Origin: Cladophialophora immunda
Lineage: Eukaryota; Ascomycota; Eurotiomycetes; Chaetothyriales; Herpotrichiellaceae
NCBI RefSeq assembly: GCF_000835495.1
Contig: NW_015622541.1
Location: forward strand, 1,860,001 to 1,924,000
DNA: 64,000 nt
Direction: 5' to 3'
The translations under genes and the position numbers were made by a program. Of this stretch, positions 43,477 to 53,988 are shown piece after piece. Each line of letters begins with the position of its first letter. Positions within the stretch are counted from its first letter, which is position 1. A model generated the notes under the pieces. It was not told the DNA's origin. It worked only from the letters and a program-made list of their open reading frames with translations, and did no database searches.

Positions 43477-44628
43477 CTATGCACCCAATGAATTCAGGAT
43501 GACGCAGGAACTGACATCCGTGTTGCAAACATTGGCCCTCCCCAGGCCCTTGAACTTGGGTCCCGTGGGCCCGCTCACGTACTTGATCTGGCCGAGCAGG
43601 TCAACCTGCCCCGCGGCGTTGAGCGGGAGTTGCAAGTCCCCCCAGAGGCCGTTGAAGTCCAGCCACCCGGTGGGGTCTTGCCCGTTGTAGGCGGTGAATT
43701 TCTGCGTCGCGTTGTCGAACGCGTAGAAGAAGGCGTTGGCCAGCGGGTCCCAGAGCGTGCCTCGCCCGGCCTCGTCGGTCACGGGTGAGATGGGCAGGCC
43801 GGTCCCCAGGTTCAGCCCGGTGATGTTGAGTGGGTGTGGCCCCGGAGTGGCATAGTTTGCGTGGGTGCCGTTGGCGCAGTATACGACGGGCCGCGACCCG
43901 TTGTTGAACTTCTGGACCGCGCTGAATGTGAACGCCTGGCCGCCCGAGTGTTGACTGTACCACATGGCCTGAGGAGTCCCGTTCTGGAACCGCACCATGA
44001 CATGTTCCCAGTCGCCCACGTGGTCACCTAGTTCGAGGATTGGGAGCCCAAAGATCCAGTCGCCGCGGTTATACGCATAAAAGAAGAAGAAGAAGGCGTC
44101 GAGGATATTGTTGGGTTTACTCACGGTCACGACGGCGGTGGCGGTTGTGTTGCCGGGCAAAGAGCCATTGGTGGTAGGTTTTGCGCCGTGGAACCACGAA
44201 GGAAGGGCGCGGATGCCTTGATCGGAAGTGAGAGACACATTGCTACCGTTGCTGCCAAAGGTGTTCAGGCTGTTGAGATTGGCCAAGGTCAGCGAGGCGC
44301 GGGAGGAGAGATTTCGACCGGCGAAATCTTCAGGGTGCGAGTTCGCGACTTGTTGGGCAATGGAACTGGGAAAGAAGGCTTCCGTGGACTCGAGAAATAC
44401 CACCGGAGCTGTTACGAGAACACCATGTCAGCTTCTGTCGTTGCCAGATTGACGTTGGCTTTCTCCTGCCCAGAGATGTTCAAGGAGAAAGAGATCAAAG
44501 CACAGCGAGGGATTCATACCGAACTGACGGACGAACGCTGGAACTGTTGCTCGTTTCTCGAGTCCAATGGCGGACACTGAAACTGCGATCAAAGAGAAGG
44601 ACACTAAATAGTCTTGCCAGACACGCAT
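43477..44628 (-). CDS. Secreted VPS62-like protein (Vps62/DUF946 fold)
   Basis: Exons 44628-44520 and 44408-43477 (111-nt intron, GTATGA...TAACAG); 346 aa. Exon 1 encodes a signal peptide (residues 1-20) and a likely Kex2 site LEKR, so the mature chain starts near residue 26. The splice restores FVRQFAPVVFLES, the usual start of the Vps62 domain. Further markers are FFFFFYAYNRGDW, GDHVGDWEHVMVRF, YSQHSGGQAF and YCANGTHANYATPG. Several N-glycosylation sites are present. Yeast Vps62 was linked to vacuolar sorting by a genetic screen; the biochemical role of the secreted fungal members is not known. Convergent with the DUF3176 gene. Confidence 0.88.
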
Positions 44629-46376
44629 TTTGATCTGTTAGCGAATGCGACGTTGGGAGTATCGTGAGAGGAACAGTGCCAGGGCGCAATTGTCATGTTT
44701 ATGAAACGAAACGTGGGCTCGCTCGGACGGCGCATGGCATCACCAACCTGGACAATTAATTACGTCTGCAAATCCCTTTCCAAGACCTGACAACCGAATT
44801 TGGTAAATCTGAATCTGGCTAGTGTTCGGGCCCAGTCATCGAATGAGGCTTGACTGATGGCGTATACTCGTACTCCGGGGTAAGCTAGTATCATAGGCTC
44901 CGTCAGGCTCCGTCATGGGTAGGAGGCTGAGCTGAAGTACGTAGCGAGAGAGCACACGTCGTCTCGACAAGGCCATGCTCACGGGTAAGTGACCGTGAAG
45001 GTGGAGTTGAGCGTCTTGATGACAGTGGGGGCAATTTTCTGAGAGACCGCCAATCACTGCAAGCAGAAGACAGCGTGCTAACCGGAATCTCCTCATCCGC
45101 AGGTGGGCAGTACTGAAGTTGGTGAAACTGACGCATATAGCCTGGCTCGACAGAGGTTGAAAAGAGCCCCAGGCAGGGTCTCGTGCGAGATCCCCATACG
45201 GCCGACAGAACGGGGACGATAGCCGTGGCCTAAACATGTTCATCTTCCAATCATTCCTGCTTCTTCCACAGACGATAATCGGACCAAGAGGACGGAGGGT
45301 GACCAGTAGAAGGAAACTTGCTTCTCATCTGATGCTAAACGAAGGGCGACGGCCAGGCTGGGGCTGCTGACTTCGTAACTCTTCTGCGGGATCTTCAGCG
45401 CCCAGCATGTTTCCTCCTCCAGAGTGCTTGGCTAGAAACGACCAGGAGGTGAACTTTTCATCAAGGACTTCTGCTCCGCTGATAGGGTTTGACATGAAGA
45501 TGTGGCCGGAGGAAGAAGAACAGAGCCGCAGAAACGGCGAGATCAAGTGCCAAGACCAGAGCTCCACGTGACCATGGGCGCAACGAGGTCGGTTCAGTAT
45601 TGGCCAAACATCACCAAGGGACCTGGTTGATGTTGGAAAGGATTAGTTTTCTCCGGGAGAACGTTGGATGCAATACATGGAGATATGTTCAGATAGTGGC
45701 TGGCTCTCACGCACATTGTCCATGCCTAAACCAACTCTTCTAGCCTGGTCGTTTTGGTCCCACTAGTGCCATCAATGCAACCCGACCCGTTGAATCCCCT
45801 TCTCTCGCTGACCAGCGATGACTATGCACAACTTTCCTATAATAAGCGTGCTTGCTTTGGCCTTCCTCCTTTTCTAGTTCCTCGTCCACTTCAGCGGCCG
45901 CCTTGTGCACCTCTTGGATGGTTTCTTTCAGGGCTTTCCATGACCATTTATGTGCTCTGCGAGTCTTGAGGGTTGATGTAAAATCCAAAATGGTTGATGC
46001 TGATTCCGGTCGTTCGGATAATGGCGATCGCGGGAGAGGTCTATAGACTGGAGAACATGGCAGCAGTCGTACCTTTTCGTCCAGTTCACTTCCTTGCGCA
46101 CACTCATTCCGTTTCCTCTTTCCAGTCCGCCCTCCCACGATGCCTTCTCCCTTGGTAGCGGACAACCACTGCTCTTTGTGTGCTCAAGCCTTTCGTTGTA
46201 CCAACTTGTTGTCCGAACCGTGTTGCAACTCATGTGGTCGAGATCGAGGGCAATCATAGCCAGGCCTGAGGCGGTCGAACTTCGTTGGTGACGAGGCAAT
46301 AATCTGGTCTCATAGAGACCTCTTCTGTTCCAGTCTCTTCGCACCTTAAAGAACCGTTCTCTCGCTCCGAGGTGTC
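44629..46376. other. intergenic region with one doubtful frame
   Basis: 1.75 kb upstream of the VPS62-like gene and downstream of the Sec2-domain gene (both minus). Apart from the doubtful frame at 45740-46165 nothing coding is seen. TATACTCGTACTCCGG occurs at about 44862. Confidence 0.45.
45740..46165 (-). CDS. doubtful ORF, possible exon of an unrecognised gene
   Basis: About 140 codons are open on the minus strand. The inferred product is basic then helical, with SERPESASTILDFTSTLKTR and an amphipathic stretch KETIQEVHKAAAEVDEELEK that looks protein-like. There is no ATG: the first codon of the open stretch is TTG, and a TGA lies a few codons upstream. If real, it needs an upstream exon spliced near 46170. 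I recognise no family; it may be chance. Confidence 0.22.
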   Translation of the reverse strand: MSATKGEGIVGGRTGKRKRNECAQGSELDEKVRLLPCSPVYRPLPRSPLSERPESASTILDFTSTLKTRRAHKWSWKALKETIQEVHKAAAEVDEELEKEEGQSKHAYYRKVVHSHRWSAREGDSTGRVALMALVGPKRPG

Positions 46377-47288
46377 TCAGTCACCAACCATCCCTCGAAC
46401 TCTCTCAATCCGACTCACGGCCTTCTCCAACCGTTCTAGCCTCTTCCTCTTGTCAACATCCCTCTGCTCCAACACTTTGACCCTCTCTTCTAACTTTGCC
46501 CGAGCTTTTCTTTCATTTGCGACCATCTCATTTGCTTGCCCAAATAACTGTGCTGTGAGCTCTTCCAACTCGGTTTGAGTTTGTGAGAGGGAGGACTCGG
46601 CACGTATGCGGAGGGTGCGTTCTTCTTCGAGGGAAGATTGCAATGACGAGAGGCTCAAAGTGGACTGGTTGTTGTCCAAGGTGGAGGAAGACGCGAGGGT
46701 TGGTGTAGAATTACTAGTTATCGTTCCAACTCCGAAGAAGGGCGTTTTCGGTGGAGATAATGTGGTAGTGCTGGATGGTGCAGCGTTGTTCTGCGGAAAT
46801 GTGCCCGTCGCCGGTGTCAAGGGGTTCTGTCCCCCTACACTACCGTTCGCTTCCCTCTTCCGTCCTGGCAAGAATGCACTGATGCTTGCTAGCCTCGACT
46901 GCTGCTGCTGTTGCGGTGGCGTTTGGCCTGGTGTTGTGGTCGAGCCTGTCCCCTCCAGCGGTGAAATACTCAACCTAGCATTTGACTTTGCTTGTTGCTG
47001 CAGTTGCTGCGACTTGGAGTATGCATCGCGCAAGTATGTGATTTCGTCCTCGTAGTCTGCCAGCTTGTCTACAGCCGCGGCGGCTTTGGAATTTAGGAGC
47101 CGGACCTGGGCTTCGAGATCACGGATGCGGCGATTGGCTTCGGCGGCTTCAGCAGAGGGGTCGGAGGGCGGGAGCAGATCATAGCCACATTGCGGACATG
47201 TGTGATCCGGAGAGGAGTGATATGAAGCTGCGGAGGTCGCAAACGAAGGGTCCATTGGGGTGGTATTGAGAAGGATCGAGGTTGCCAT
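46377..47288 (-). CDS. Sec2-domain coiled-coil protein (putative Rab GEF-like)
   Basis: 303 aa from the first ATG (47288); the open frame before it starts only at TTG. The C-terminal 75 residues form a heptad-rich helix with LEELTAQLFGQANEMVANER followed by KARAKLEERVKVLEQRD, which is the Sec2p/Rabin8 GEF signature. A second coiled coil lies at about 45-105. The middle is a Ser/Thr/Pro/Gln-rich linker (about 110-215). Near the N-terminus, CPQCGYDLLPP contains a single CxxC. In yeast, Sec2 activates the Rab Sec4 on secretory vesicles. This protein is shorter and keeps the GEF helix at the C-terminus rather than the N-terminus, so it is a Sec2-domain relative, not clearly the orthologue. Confidence 0.78.
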   Translation of the reverse strand: MATSILLNTTPMDPSFATSAASYHSSPDHTCPQCGYDLLPPSDPSAEAAEANRRIRDLEAQVRLLNSKAAAAVDKLADYEDEITYLRDAYSKSQQLQQQAKSNARLSISPLEGTGSTTTPGQTPPQQQQQSRLASISAFLPGRKREANGSVGGQNPLTPATGTFPQNNAAPSSTTTLSPPKTPFFGVGTITSNSTPTLASSSTLDNNQSTLSLSSLQSSLEEERTLRIRAESSLSQTQTELEELTAQLFGQANEMVANERKARAKLEERVKVLEQRDVDKRKRLERLEKAVSRIERVRGMVGD

Positions 47289-48389
47289 GAGACATGCTGA
47301 AACGACCCGAGGAGGAATGTGAAGACTGCACAAAAGGGACGGTCATATGGGAGTCAGCTGGTAATGACCGGCCAAGATATGAGAGATCGAATACGAATGG
47401 AAAAAAAATAGGCGCCGTGAACAGCCACCCGAAGTGATGTTTGGCTACGTTTGGGCGCCCGCGTCGGTTGACACGGAAGAACAAACCACTGACAGGCAAT
47501 GCAAGGATGCCAGGCAAAATTGCACGGCTGGGTTTCCCAACTAACAGAAGCTCGACCTAAGCTCAATAATCAGGTAGGTGGACGGATTTCCATAGCTCCG
47601 ATATATTAGAGCACGGAGTAGGTACTCGGTAGAATGAAGGGATATTTAATGTCTTGTCACCTGGCGCGTTTCATCGGCCCGTCGAAAGCCCCAGTGACGT
47701 GCCGGGTTGGAGCGTCGGTGGATCCTGGAATGCGCCCTCTCCGCCTGCGCCGCCTAGTTCTGGCACGTGACACGCCACGAGCATATCACGTGGACTAGGC
47801 GCTTGATGAAGTATGGAGTATTCCTCCCTGGCCCTGGCCACACTGCCCAGTGCCCACAGCAGCGTCACACTATGCTGGGGTGTTCATCGCTTCCAATCTG
47901 ATGCTTCGCTGTTTGTGTGCAGATCAACTCCAGCTTGGCGAAGGGGGAGTACGAGGTTCTGGGCTCCCTTTTATCGCCCGCTTCGGCCCTGGGGCTTCGA
48001 CAGGTCCACGAAGTAATGTTTTGTCCGAAGCCGCTATTTTCTCGACGAACAAATTTGGATTTTATTGTGTCTGCACTTGGTATTGGTTTATAAGAGCTTG
48101 GCCAGTCCAATTGGGTCCTGGGTTTTGCGTCCCTCTGGGCAGAACTGACATCTGGTCTTTGACCGTGCTGAATAATGGAAGAAATGGGGGAGCGCAGGAA
48201 GATTTCGTTGGGAGAAGCATCTGTGAAGCTCATGTCCAACGACTGGGTGCACCGAAAAAGCGAGTCTCCGTCTTCATCCTCCTTTGCAATTCTTCGCCAA
48301 TGTTTGAAACCCCCTCTCCCGGAAACATCTCAACAAGTGGTATCTCGGTCAAAAAAAGTCGAAAAAACAGGATTAGCAAAGAGTGCCTC
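47289..48389. other. intergenic, no gene seen
   Basis: 1.1 kb upstream of the Sec2-domain gene and downstream of BQT4 (both minus). GTAGGTACTCGGTAG occurs at about 47620. The + strand open frame crossing 47850-48956 overlaps BQT4 in antisense and is rejected. Confidence 0.5.
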
Positions 48390-49805
48390 TCAGAAAAAGT
48401 ATGGAATGGCAGCGCTGTAGTCGTTAGCACTCGAATCATGGTTCCGATGCGAAAAACTCACGCTATAGCCAGTGTCGCCGTAACACCCAAAACTGCCCTC
48501 GTTCGCACCTTTTCTCTCTTCAACTTCTCTTCCAACACTCTCGCTTTCTTAGCAGGCTGTGGTGGAAGTTCTGCGTCAATGTCGCTCGGCTCTGGTTCTT
48601 GCGCTTTGCGCTTCTTCGAAATCTTGGGAGAGCTTTCCAGAGTCTTGGCCTCTTCGACCATCTTTTTGGCCGTCTCAAGCATTTTCTCGGTATCTTCTGG
48701 AAGTGGTAACTCTGGTAAGCCAGCCGGCATTTCTACCGTCACATTCGTGTGCGTCGTCTCTGTTGTGCCGTCAACTTCGACTGATTGGTCGACTTCAACC
48801 TTGACCATCTCCGGCTCCGGGATTGTCGCCGGCGGACTAGGCAAAGCGGGTGACTCTGGTTTTGGTTCTGTTTCTGCCACAGATGCGGCGTCGTCTAGTG
48901 CCGACTGGAGAGTCGCGCTGGCTGCGTTAGCATTCGCTATATTGGCCTCTTTCTGAGCCTTGGTCTGTCTCTTTCTGGGAGATGCTTTCGCCTTAGTCGG
49001 GCTTGCAGCTTTGGCAGGAGAGGTCGACCGTGTTGCTCTCGAACGAGGCGCCTTTGTGGGAGGAGTTGGTTTAGTCTTATCAACGGGTAGATCAAATTTG
49101 GGAGGTGCGGCAATTGGCTTTTTCGCACTTGAAGGCGTTCGCGAAATGTCTGTCGGATCGAGAAGTGCACGAATCCAATCCGATAGCCCATACTCCTCGG
49201 CGAGTTCTAAAGCTGCATATGTTGTCAGCATCAAGCATTCTCCTTTCGCGTCGCACGTCATACCGAATTCCGGTGCTACCCAGACATTGCCCGCAACTTC
49301 GTCCTGACTTGTTGCTTCAAGGCTCTTGAGGAAATCGCGCTCTTCCTTTTCCTCCACATGGGCAGCCCATGGAAAGGCGATCTTGAACATGCCAGTTGCG
49401 CTCACAAAGCCATCTTTACTTCTCCTCTGCGAAAAAAGGTCAGACATGGCGCAGGGCAGGTTGCCGGTGTCTCTCGTACCATGAGGAAGTATGTTTCTGG
49501 GTGCGCTTGATTCGACTGACTAGCAAAGATCTCGGAACCGGTGAGGTCTTCGGGCAGGGGCGCCCGCAGATGGGCATACTCGAATGGACCCAGATTTTCT
49601 GCTCTTGTCGCATTCGATGTTCCCACTTGGCCCGGCTTGACAGTCAATTTTGTCTTTCCCAGTCGCCGACGGCTGACCAGCTCTTCATCTGGATCGGACG
49701 TCAGTTCCTCCTCCAACGGATATTCAGTTCGCAGAAGACCGACGTACAGGATGGTGCTGTGCCAGGCGCAACCAAAGGATTTCGCTTGGTGGGTAAAGGT
49801 CGCAT
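48390..49805 (-). CDS. BQT4: Bouquet formation protein Bqt4 (APSES/KilA-N, inner nuclear membrane)
   Basis: Four exons: 49805-49748, 49688-49480, 49426-48462 and 48414-48390; introns 59, 53 and 47 nt; 418 aa. Each junction restores conserved text: start MRPLPTKRNPLVAPG; RRLGKTKLTVKPGQVGTS; YFLMRRSKDGFVSATGMFK; end TLAIAAAIPYFF. The N-terminal third is the KilA-N/APSES-like fold (FVSATGMFKIAFPW). A long Ala/Pro/Ser/Lys disordered linker with NLS-like KKRKAQEP follows. A single C-terminal helix, split by intron 3, anchors it in the membrane. In fission yeast Bqt4 tethers telomeres to the inner nuclear membrane and protects Bqt3/Lem2. The last coding exon is just 25 nt. Confidence 0.93.
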
Positions 49806-50496
49806 CGTAATCTTTAACACGCGCACGATCTACTGAAGATTGATTTGAGCGCAGCAGAAGTGGTACGCGCCGGTAAGAGGCAAAAGGTCAATGCGAAAAT
49901 GAGAAGGAGAGGCAGCGCCGGCTGCTGGGAGCCCCGTTCGATTCAAATGAAAAGCAACTGGGTGGTCAGGAAGGCTAGATAAGAAAGGAAAAGCGATGAG
50001 TTGTCCGGTTGTCAGTGGGTGGGTGAATTGAACGAACGCGACAACACAGAAATGGGAAGGATAGGTAGAGCGCAATCGGAGAGTGAGGGAACGGGAGGAC
50101 GAGGTGGAAAATGGGGGGTGGGAGGAAGAGCTGGGCTGGAGCTGGGGAGAGTGTCAGGGTGTCTAACTGTTAGCTAGCAGGACTAGCAGTGACCCCCCGA
50201 GGCAAAGCAATAATTGGATGATTGGTGACTTGTTCCGGGCCAGGGCCCCCAATCGGAAGATTTTCTAGGTGACTGGCGAGCGCAGCGAAGAAATCACATC
50301 TGTGCCTGTGGTGTGCTGGCTAGGCTCGTATGACGCCCGTGACGGGCGTTGATTCTGCATCTCGCTCTGACTTGCGCTCCAGTTATATGACGGCATGAAT
50401 CAGCAGAGCAGGACTTCGGGCATCTTCATGTAGTAAGTACAAGTAGGTAGTGAGTACTCGGTACTGTCTGCCCTTCTGGTGCAGGAGAACAACATC
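49806..50496. other. BQT4 promoter / PUS9 downstream region
   Basis: 691 bp. nt 50040-50160 is GA-rich on + (CT-rich on the BQT4 sense strand), a likely leader or promoter tract. GTAAGTACAAGTAGGTAGTGAGTACTCGGTAC-type sequence spans about 50432-50465 (related words repeated within 35 nt). No gene seen. Confidence 0.5.
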
Positions 50497-52206
50497 TCAA
50501 AGGACTTCGTCCTTGTTCTTCATCAATCCGGTCCGATTCTTCGCTTTTTCGTCCTCCTTCTCGTCGCCTATATCTAGGACTTCATCACCACGATATTCCC
50601 AAGCACCAATATCCCTTGGCCCGTCTATACCATCTGGAGGTAGTGCCCATTGTGGCGCAGGACTGCGGTAGCTCCAGCTCCCTTCGGCCACGTCTGCATA
50701 CGAGAGCGCGTGAAGATATATGCCGAGCTCATGAGGGCCGGGGTCCGAGTACAATGGAGTGTCGCACACTGGACATTTCTCGCCCGTCATTTTCTCTCCC
50801 TTCCGCTTGTTGTAGTCGGCCACCATCTCATCGTGCGCTTTCACGAATGCCCCGTATTGAGGGTCATTGTGCATCGCATCTTCGCCAGATCCCGCAAAAG
50901 ACCCGGCATGTAATGTGCCGGCCGGCAACGGCTTGAAATATGGCTCTTCGCCTGTCGATGCAGATGACCGTGTTGCGTCGCTCAACTTAGCAGCCCCAGA
51001 AACAGTCATTTGTTGCGTCTGATCCACAAGCATCGACAGTCGCTCCTGCTCGTATGATATGGAGTCAGAGACCTCACTTTTCCCTATCAATTTCAGCTTC
51101 GCTATTATCTCCTCATCCTGATCTGCGCTCGAATCGTTTTTTGCAAGACCAGGCCCAAACACGGCTCTGTTGCTGTATATTGGATCGTTCGTGATCGGGT
51201 GTCCCAGAAATTGTAGGTGGACTCGGATCTGATGCGTTCGTCCCGTCAAGGGAAGGCAATGGACGATGCTGTAGCCTTCGTTCTCAGTACCGGAAATTGC
51301 TGATGCCGGCTGCGCAATTGTCTGGCCGTCTGTCGATGACCCGTGAGAATTCGGGGTAGCCTCCGAATTTGCCGTTGGTCGTGGGTTGTGAGGATAATAT
51401 GCCAATCGTCTGAACAACGTCTTTGCAGACTTCCCGCTCGCTCGCGCTCGGTTGAGTCCAACAATGGGACTGATTTGCAAGATGCTCTCCTCGCATTTGA
51501 CAACCCCTCCACGCATTGGGTCTCCGTCCCAACCTTCTCCGTCTGGGAAACGGCCTTTGACTCTTGCGACGTACTCCTTGCGCACTGTCCGCCCACGCAG
51601 TTTTTCACTGATTGCCTCTGCTTCTTTGCTTGTCTTCCCAATAAACATGACACCACTGGTCAGCCGATCAAGTCTGTTGCAGGGTAAGGGTTTGAATGAG
51701 AAATGGCGCTCGGCTTTCATGATCTCTACGACCGAATTGTAGTTGTACCGACCAGCCGGATGCACAGGCACACCGGCAGGCTTGTCGATAACAATCATTT
51801 CATCCGTTTCATTGATGACTCGAATCGGCTGCGCCGTCACGGGCGGCTCGTGTCTGTGCAGCGTATGTGAGATGACATCGCCATTCTGAACAATGGTATG
51901 GACATCTTTACATGGCTTCCCATTAATCGAGATCTGGCCCGTCTCGATCGCCTGCTTGTAGTACTCGCGCGTGCGGTCTCGAAACTCGGCGGCGAAGATG
52001 TCGAGGATTTCCCGTCCCCGCCATCGCTGTTTGCAATAGGTGTTGTATGTGAAATGATAAGGGGCCACGCGCCGGAGGCCATTCTCGAGGTAATACGGTC
52101 GAGGCCACGGATCGCAGGGTGTTACCGCGACAGAAGGAGGATTTGTGAGCGGCTTTCTGTCGTCAAAGAATGGGGGCGCCTTGGTTTCAGTCGTGATCAG
52201 GGCCAT
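50497..52206 (-). CDS. PUS9: tRNA pseudouridine synthase, RluA family (Pus9-like)
   Basis: 569 aa; 52206 is the first ATG (the open frame further up starts only at TTG). The RNA-binding S4-like part (SINGKPCKDVHTIVQNGD) precedes the catalytic domain. The catalytic Asp is in NRLDRLTSGVMFIGKT, and motif III is LPLTGRTHQIRVHLQFLGHPI. A low-complexity insert (about residues 285-320) separates them. The C-terminal extension has CPVC and a conserved HELGIYLHALSYADVAEGSW block. Pus9/Rib2 enzymes make pseudouridine-32 in mitochondrial and cytosolic tRNAs. The yeast Rib2 deaminase domain is absent here, so Pus9 is the better label; which tRNA pool it serves is not visible. Confidence 0.9.
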   Translation of the reverse strand: MALITTETKAPPFFDDRKPLTNPPSVAVTPCDPWPRPYYLENGLRRVAPYHFTYNTYCKQRWRGREILDIFAAEFRDRTREYYKQAIETGQISINGKPCKDVHTIVQNGDVISHTLHRHEPPVTAQPIRVINETDEMIVIDKPAGVPVHPAGRYNYNSVVEIMKAERHFSFKPLPCNRLDRLTSGVMFIGKTSKEAEAISEKLRGRTVRKEYVARVKGRFPDGEGWDGDPMRGGVVKCEESILQISPIVGLNRARASGKSAKTLFRRLAYYPHNPRPTANSEATPNSHGSSTDGQTIAQPASAISGTENEGYSIVHCLPLTGRTHQIRVHLQFLGHPITNDPIYSNRAVFGPGLAKNDSSADQDEEIIAKLKLIGKSEVSDSISYEQERLSMLVDQTQQMTVSGAAKLSDATRSSASTGEEPYFKPLPAGTLHAGSFAGSGEDAMHNDPQYGAFVKAHDEMVADYNKRKGEKMTGEKCPVCDTPLYSDPGPHELGIYLHALSYADVAEGSWSYRSPAPQWALPPDGIDGPRDIGAWEYRGDEVLDIGDEKEDEKAKNRTGLMKNKDEVL

Positions 52207-53086
52207 GCTAGGGCTGGGGTAGCGACCGCGACTTGCCAAATAGGCAAGAATGCGAGGTGAAGGAGCCAGCGATATCAGCGAGAGCGGAGGGATTTGGCAT
52301 ATATCCGCCTGTAAATTCAAATACGAGTCATCTAAGAGAAGATCGGGGTGCCACACAAAAACTTTTGGGGTGGGTGTTCCCAACTGCGGTACAGCTGATG
52401 CCGAAGTCGCGCTTTTTTTTCAATACCTTCAGACAGGCGAGCGAAGCTGCTCCTCTCATGGGACCGCACAATTTCGGCTCACAAGGATAAAAGAATACAC
52501 ATGTTCACAGCTTGACTGACTTGATATCTATCGTCTTCCGGTCGAGAACAGCAACTTAAGTACGATCGATACGCAGTAGAATACACTACGCCCCCATGAG
52601 CACTTTGCAGTTCCTCCTGTGCAGTACGTTGGCACAAGTGGTCAAACAGGAATTGCTCAAATGTATCCTTCGCAATAAAAAAACAGTCTCACATATCATG
52701 TAGAGGCCCTGGGAAAGAGAACGGGCGAAGTCCATGCTAGAAGAATCTCAATCCCAGCCTTCCCTCCGACCCAAAAAGCAGGGACCGGACCAGGAAACGT
52801 GAAATCTCGAGAAGTAACGTCTGGCAGACTCTTGAACAGGAAAAAGAAACGCCGAAATGTCGGGGCGGAATATTTTGATGTCCTTAATTGGTATCGATTT
52901 TGTTTGGTTCTCATACCATCGGGCGCTCCTGGCGATGGTGCACAGAATGGGTGCTCAGCCATAGGAAGGTCGCTCTCTAACCCCGTCTTCCACCGCTGTA
53001 GACCTGTTTTGCAAGAAAAAGCTCGTGGCCACCTCTCATTGAATCATATCCACGAACGGAACCACAACACCTAGTCACCTCCGCGC
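52207..53086. other. intergenic PUS9 upstream / eL32 downstream
   Basis: 880 bp. No conserved frame; T/A-rich runs near 52410-52420 and 52675-52685. PUS9 promoter and RPL32 3' region. Confidence 0.5.
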
Positions 53087-53612
53087 TCATGACTCCGTAG
53101 TAATCTTCGCCTTGGGGTTGGTAACCTTGACACCCAGTGCCTTTGCCTTTGCAACGATCTCAATTCGCTTTCGTGATGAAACAGCAGATGCAATCTCAGC
53201 GGCGTATGTTCGGTTGTGCATGAGGAGGAGTTCGACGTCGCGGGGGTTGTGGACGAGGAAGGCCTTGTGGCCAGAAGGCATCATGTGCCGGGTCTTCTTA
53301 TTTGAGCCGAAGCCGATCTGTTCATTTCTTCTGTCAGCCCAATGTTCCAGTGTGCCGATAACCTCGCATTCATTCACGAAGTGCTCAGTCCATGCGCTCG
53401 TGCATTGTTCCCTGGTCCTAACTGCTGATTCGAAAATTCGGACATACCGAAGGCATAACCATTTGGCCCTTGAACCGTCTGCGAACTCGGTTGTCGATAC
53501 CCTTTGGCTTCCTCCATGCTGACGGCACACACTTGAAGGTGTCGGACTGGTGGCGGTGCCAGGCCTTTTTGTGCTTTTTGATGATGGGGACGTGCTTCTT
53601 TGCGGAGACCAT
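53087..53612 (-). CDS. RPL32: 60S ribosomal protein eL32
   Basis: Exons 53612-53448 and 53317-53087 with a 130-nt phase-0 intron; 131 aa, exactly the family's length. Landmarks: [39 protein letters not shown], the junction [20 protein letters not shown], and [20 protein letters not shown]. eL32 sits on the solvent side of the 60S subunit. The intron is long for this window, as is common for fungal ribosomal protein genes. Confidence 0.97.
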
Positions 53613-53988
53613 CTGCGCGAATGTCAGCTATCGTCTGGGGCTTTTGAGGATGGAACGATCCGACCTTGACAATTGTATGGTCTTGACACCTGAAGCAATT
53701 ACGGGGGTTGTGGTGAGAAGTCGTCGACAATGGCGCCCTAGTTGAAAATCGGGGGTCGAATTTCGCAAATTGCCAAGAGTTCACTTTCTGTGCGCCGGAG
53801 ACACTTGAGCCAACCAAATTCGGATTAGCGTCTTCGGCCAGCCTTAGGCCTTTCCGTCCTCCACGTACGCAGTCTGGCAGTCGACTTACTGGCTGCATAC
53901 CTCGACGCCAGGGCAGTCTACGGCTCTCCACCATATTCGTGTTTGTAAGTTCAGCAAAAGCTGTTCTCAGTAGAGGCTGCCACACCTT
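53613..53988. promoter_or_regulatory. RPL32 promoter / 5' leader
   Basis: 376 bp upstream of RPL32 and right after the Gfo/Idh stop (both minus). An open frame here (to 53985) has no ribosomal or other motif. A non-coding first exon is possible. Confidence 0.45.

Noticed and set aside
47289..47333. 15-codon extension of the Sec2-domain protein
   Set aside because: Starts at TTG; the first ATG is 47288.
47850..48956. 368-codon + strand open frame
   Set aside because: Its second half is antisense to the well-supported BQT4 coding exon, the protein is low-complexity Ser/Val/Phe, and no motif is recognisable.
52207..52383. 59-codon N-terminal extension of PUS9
   Set aside because: It begins at TTG and contains no ATG, so the start was set at 52206.
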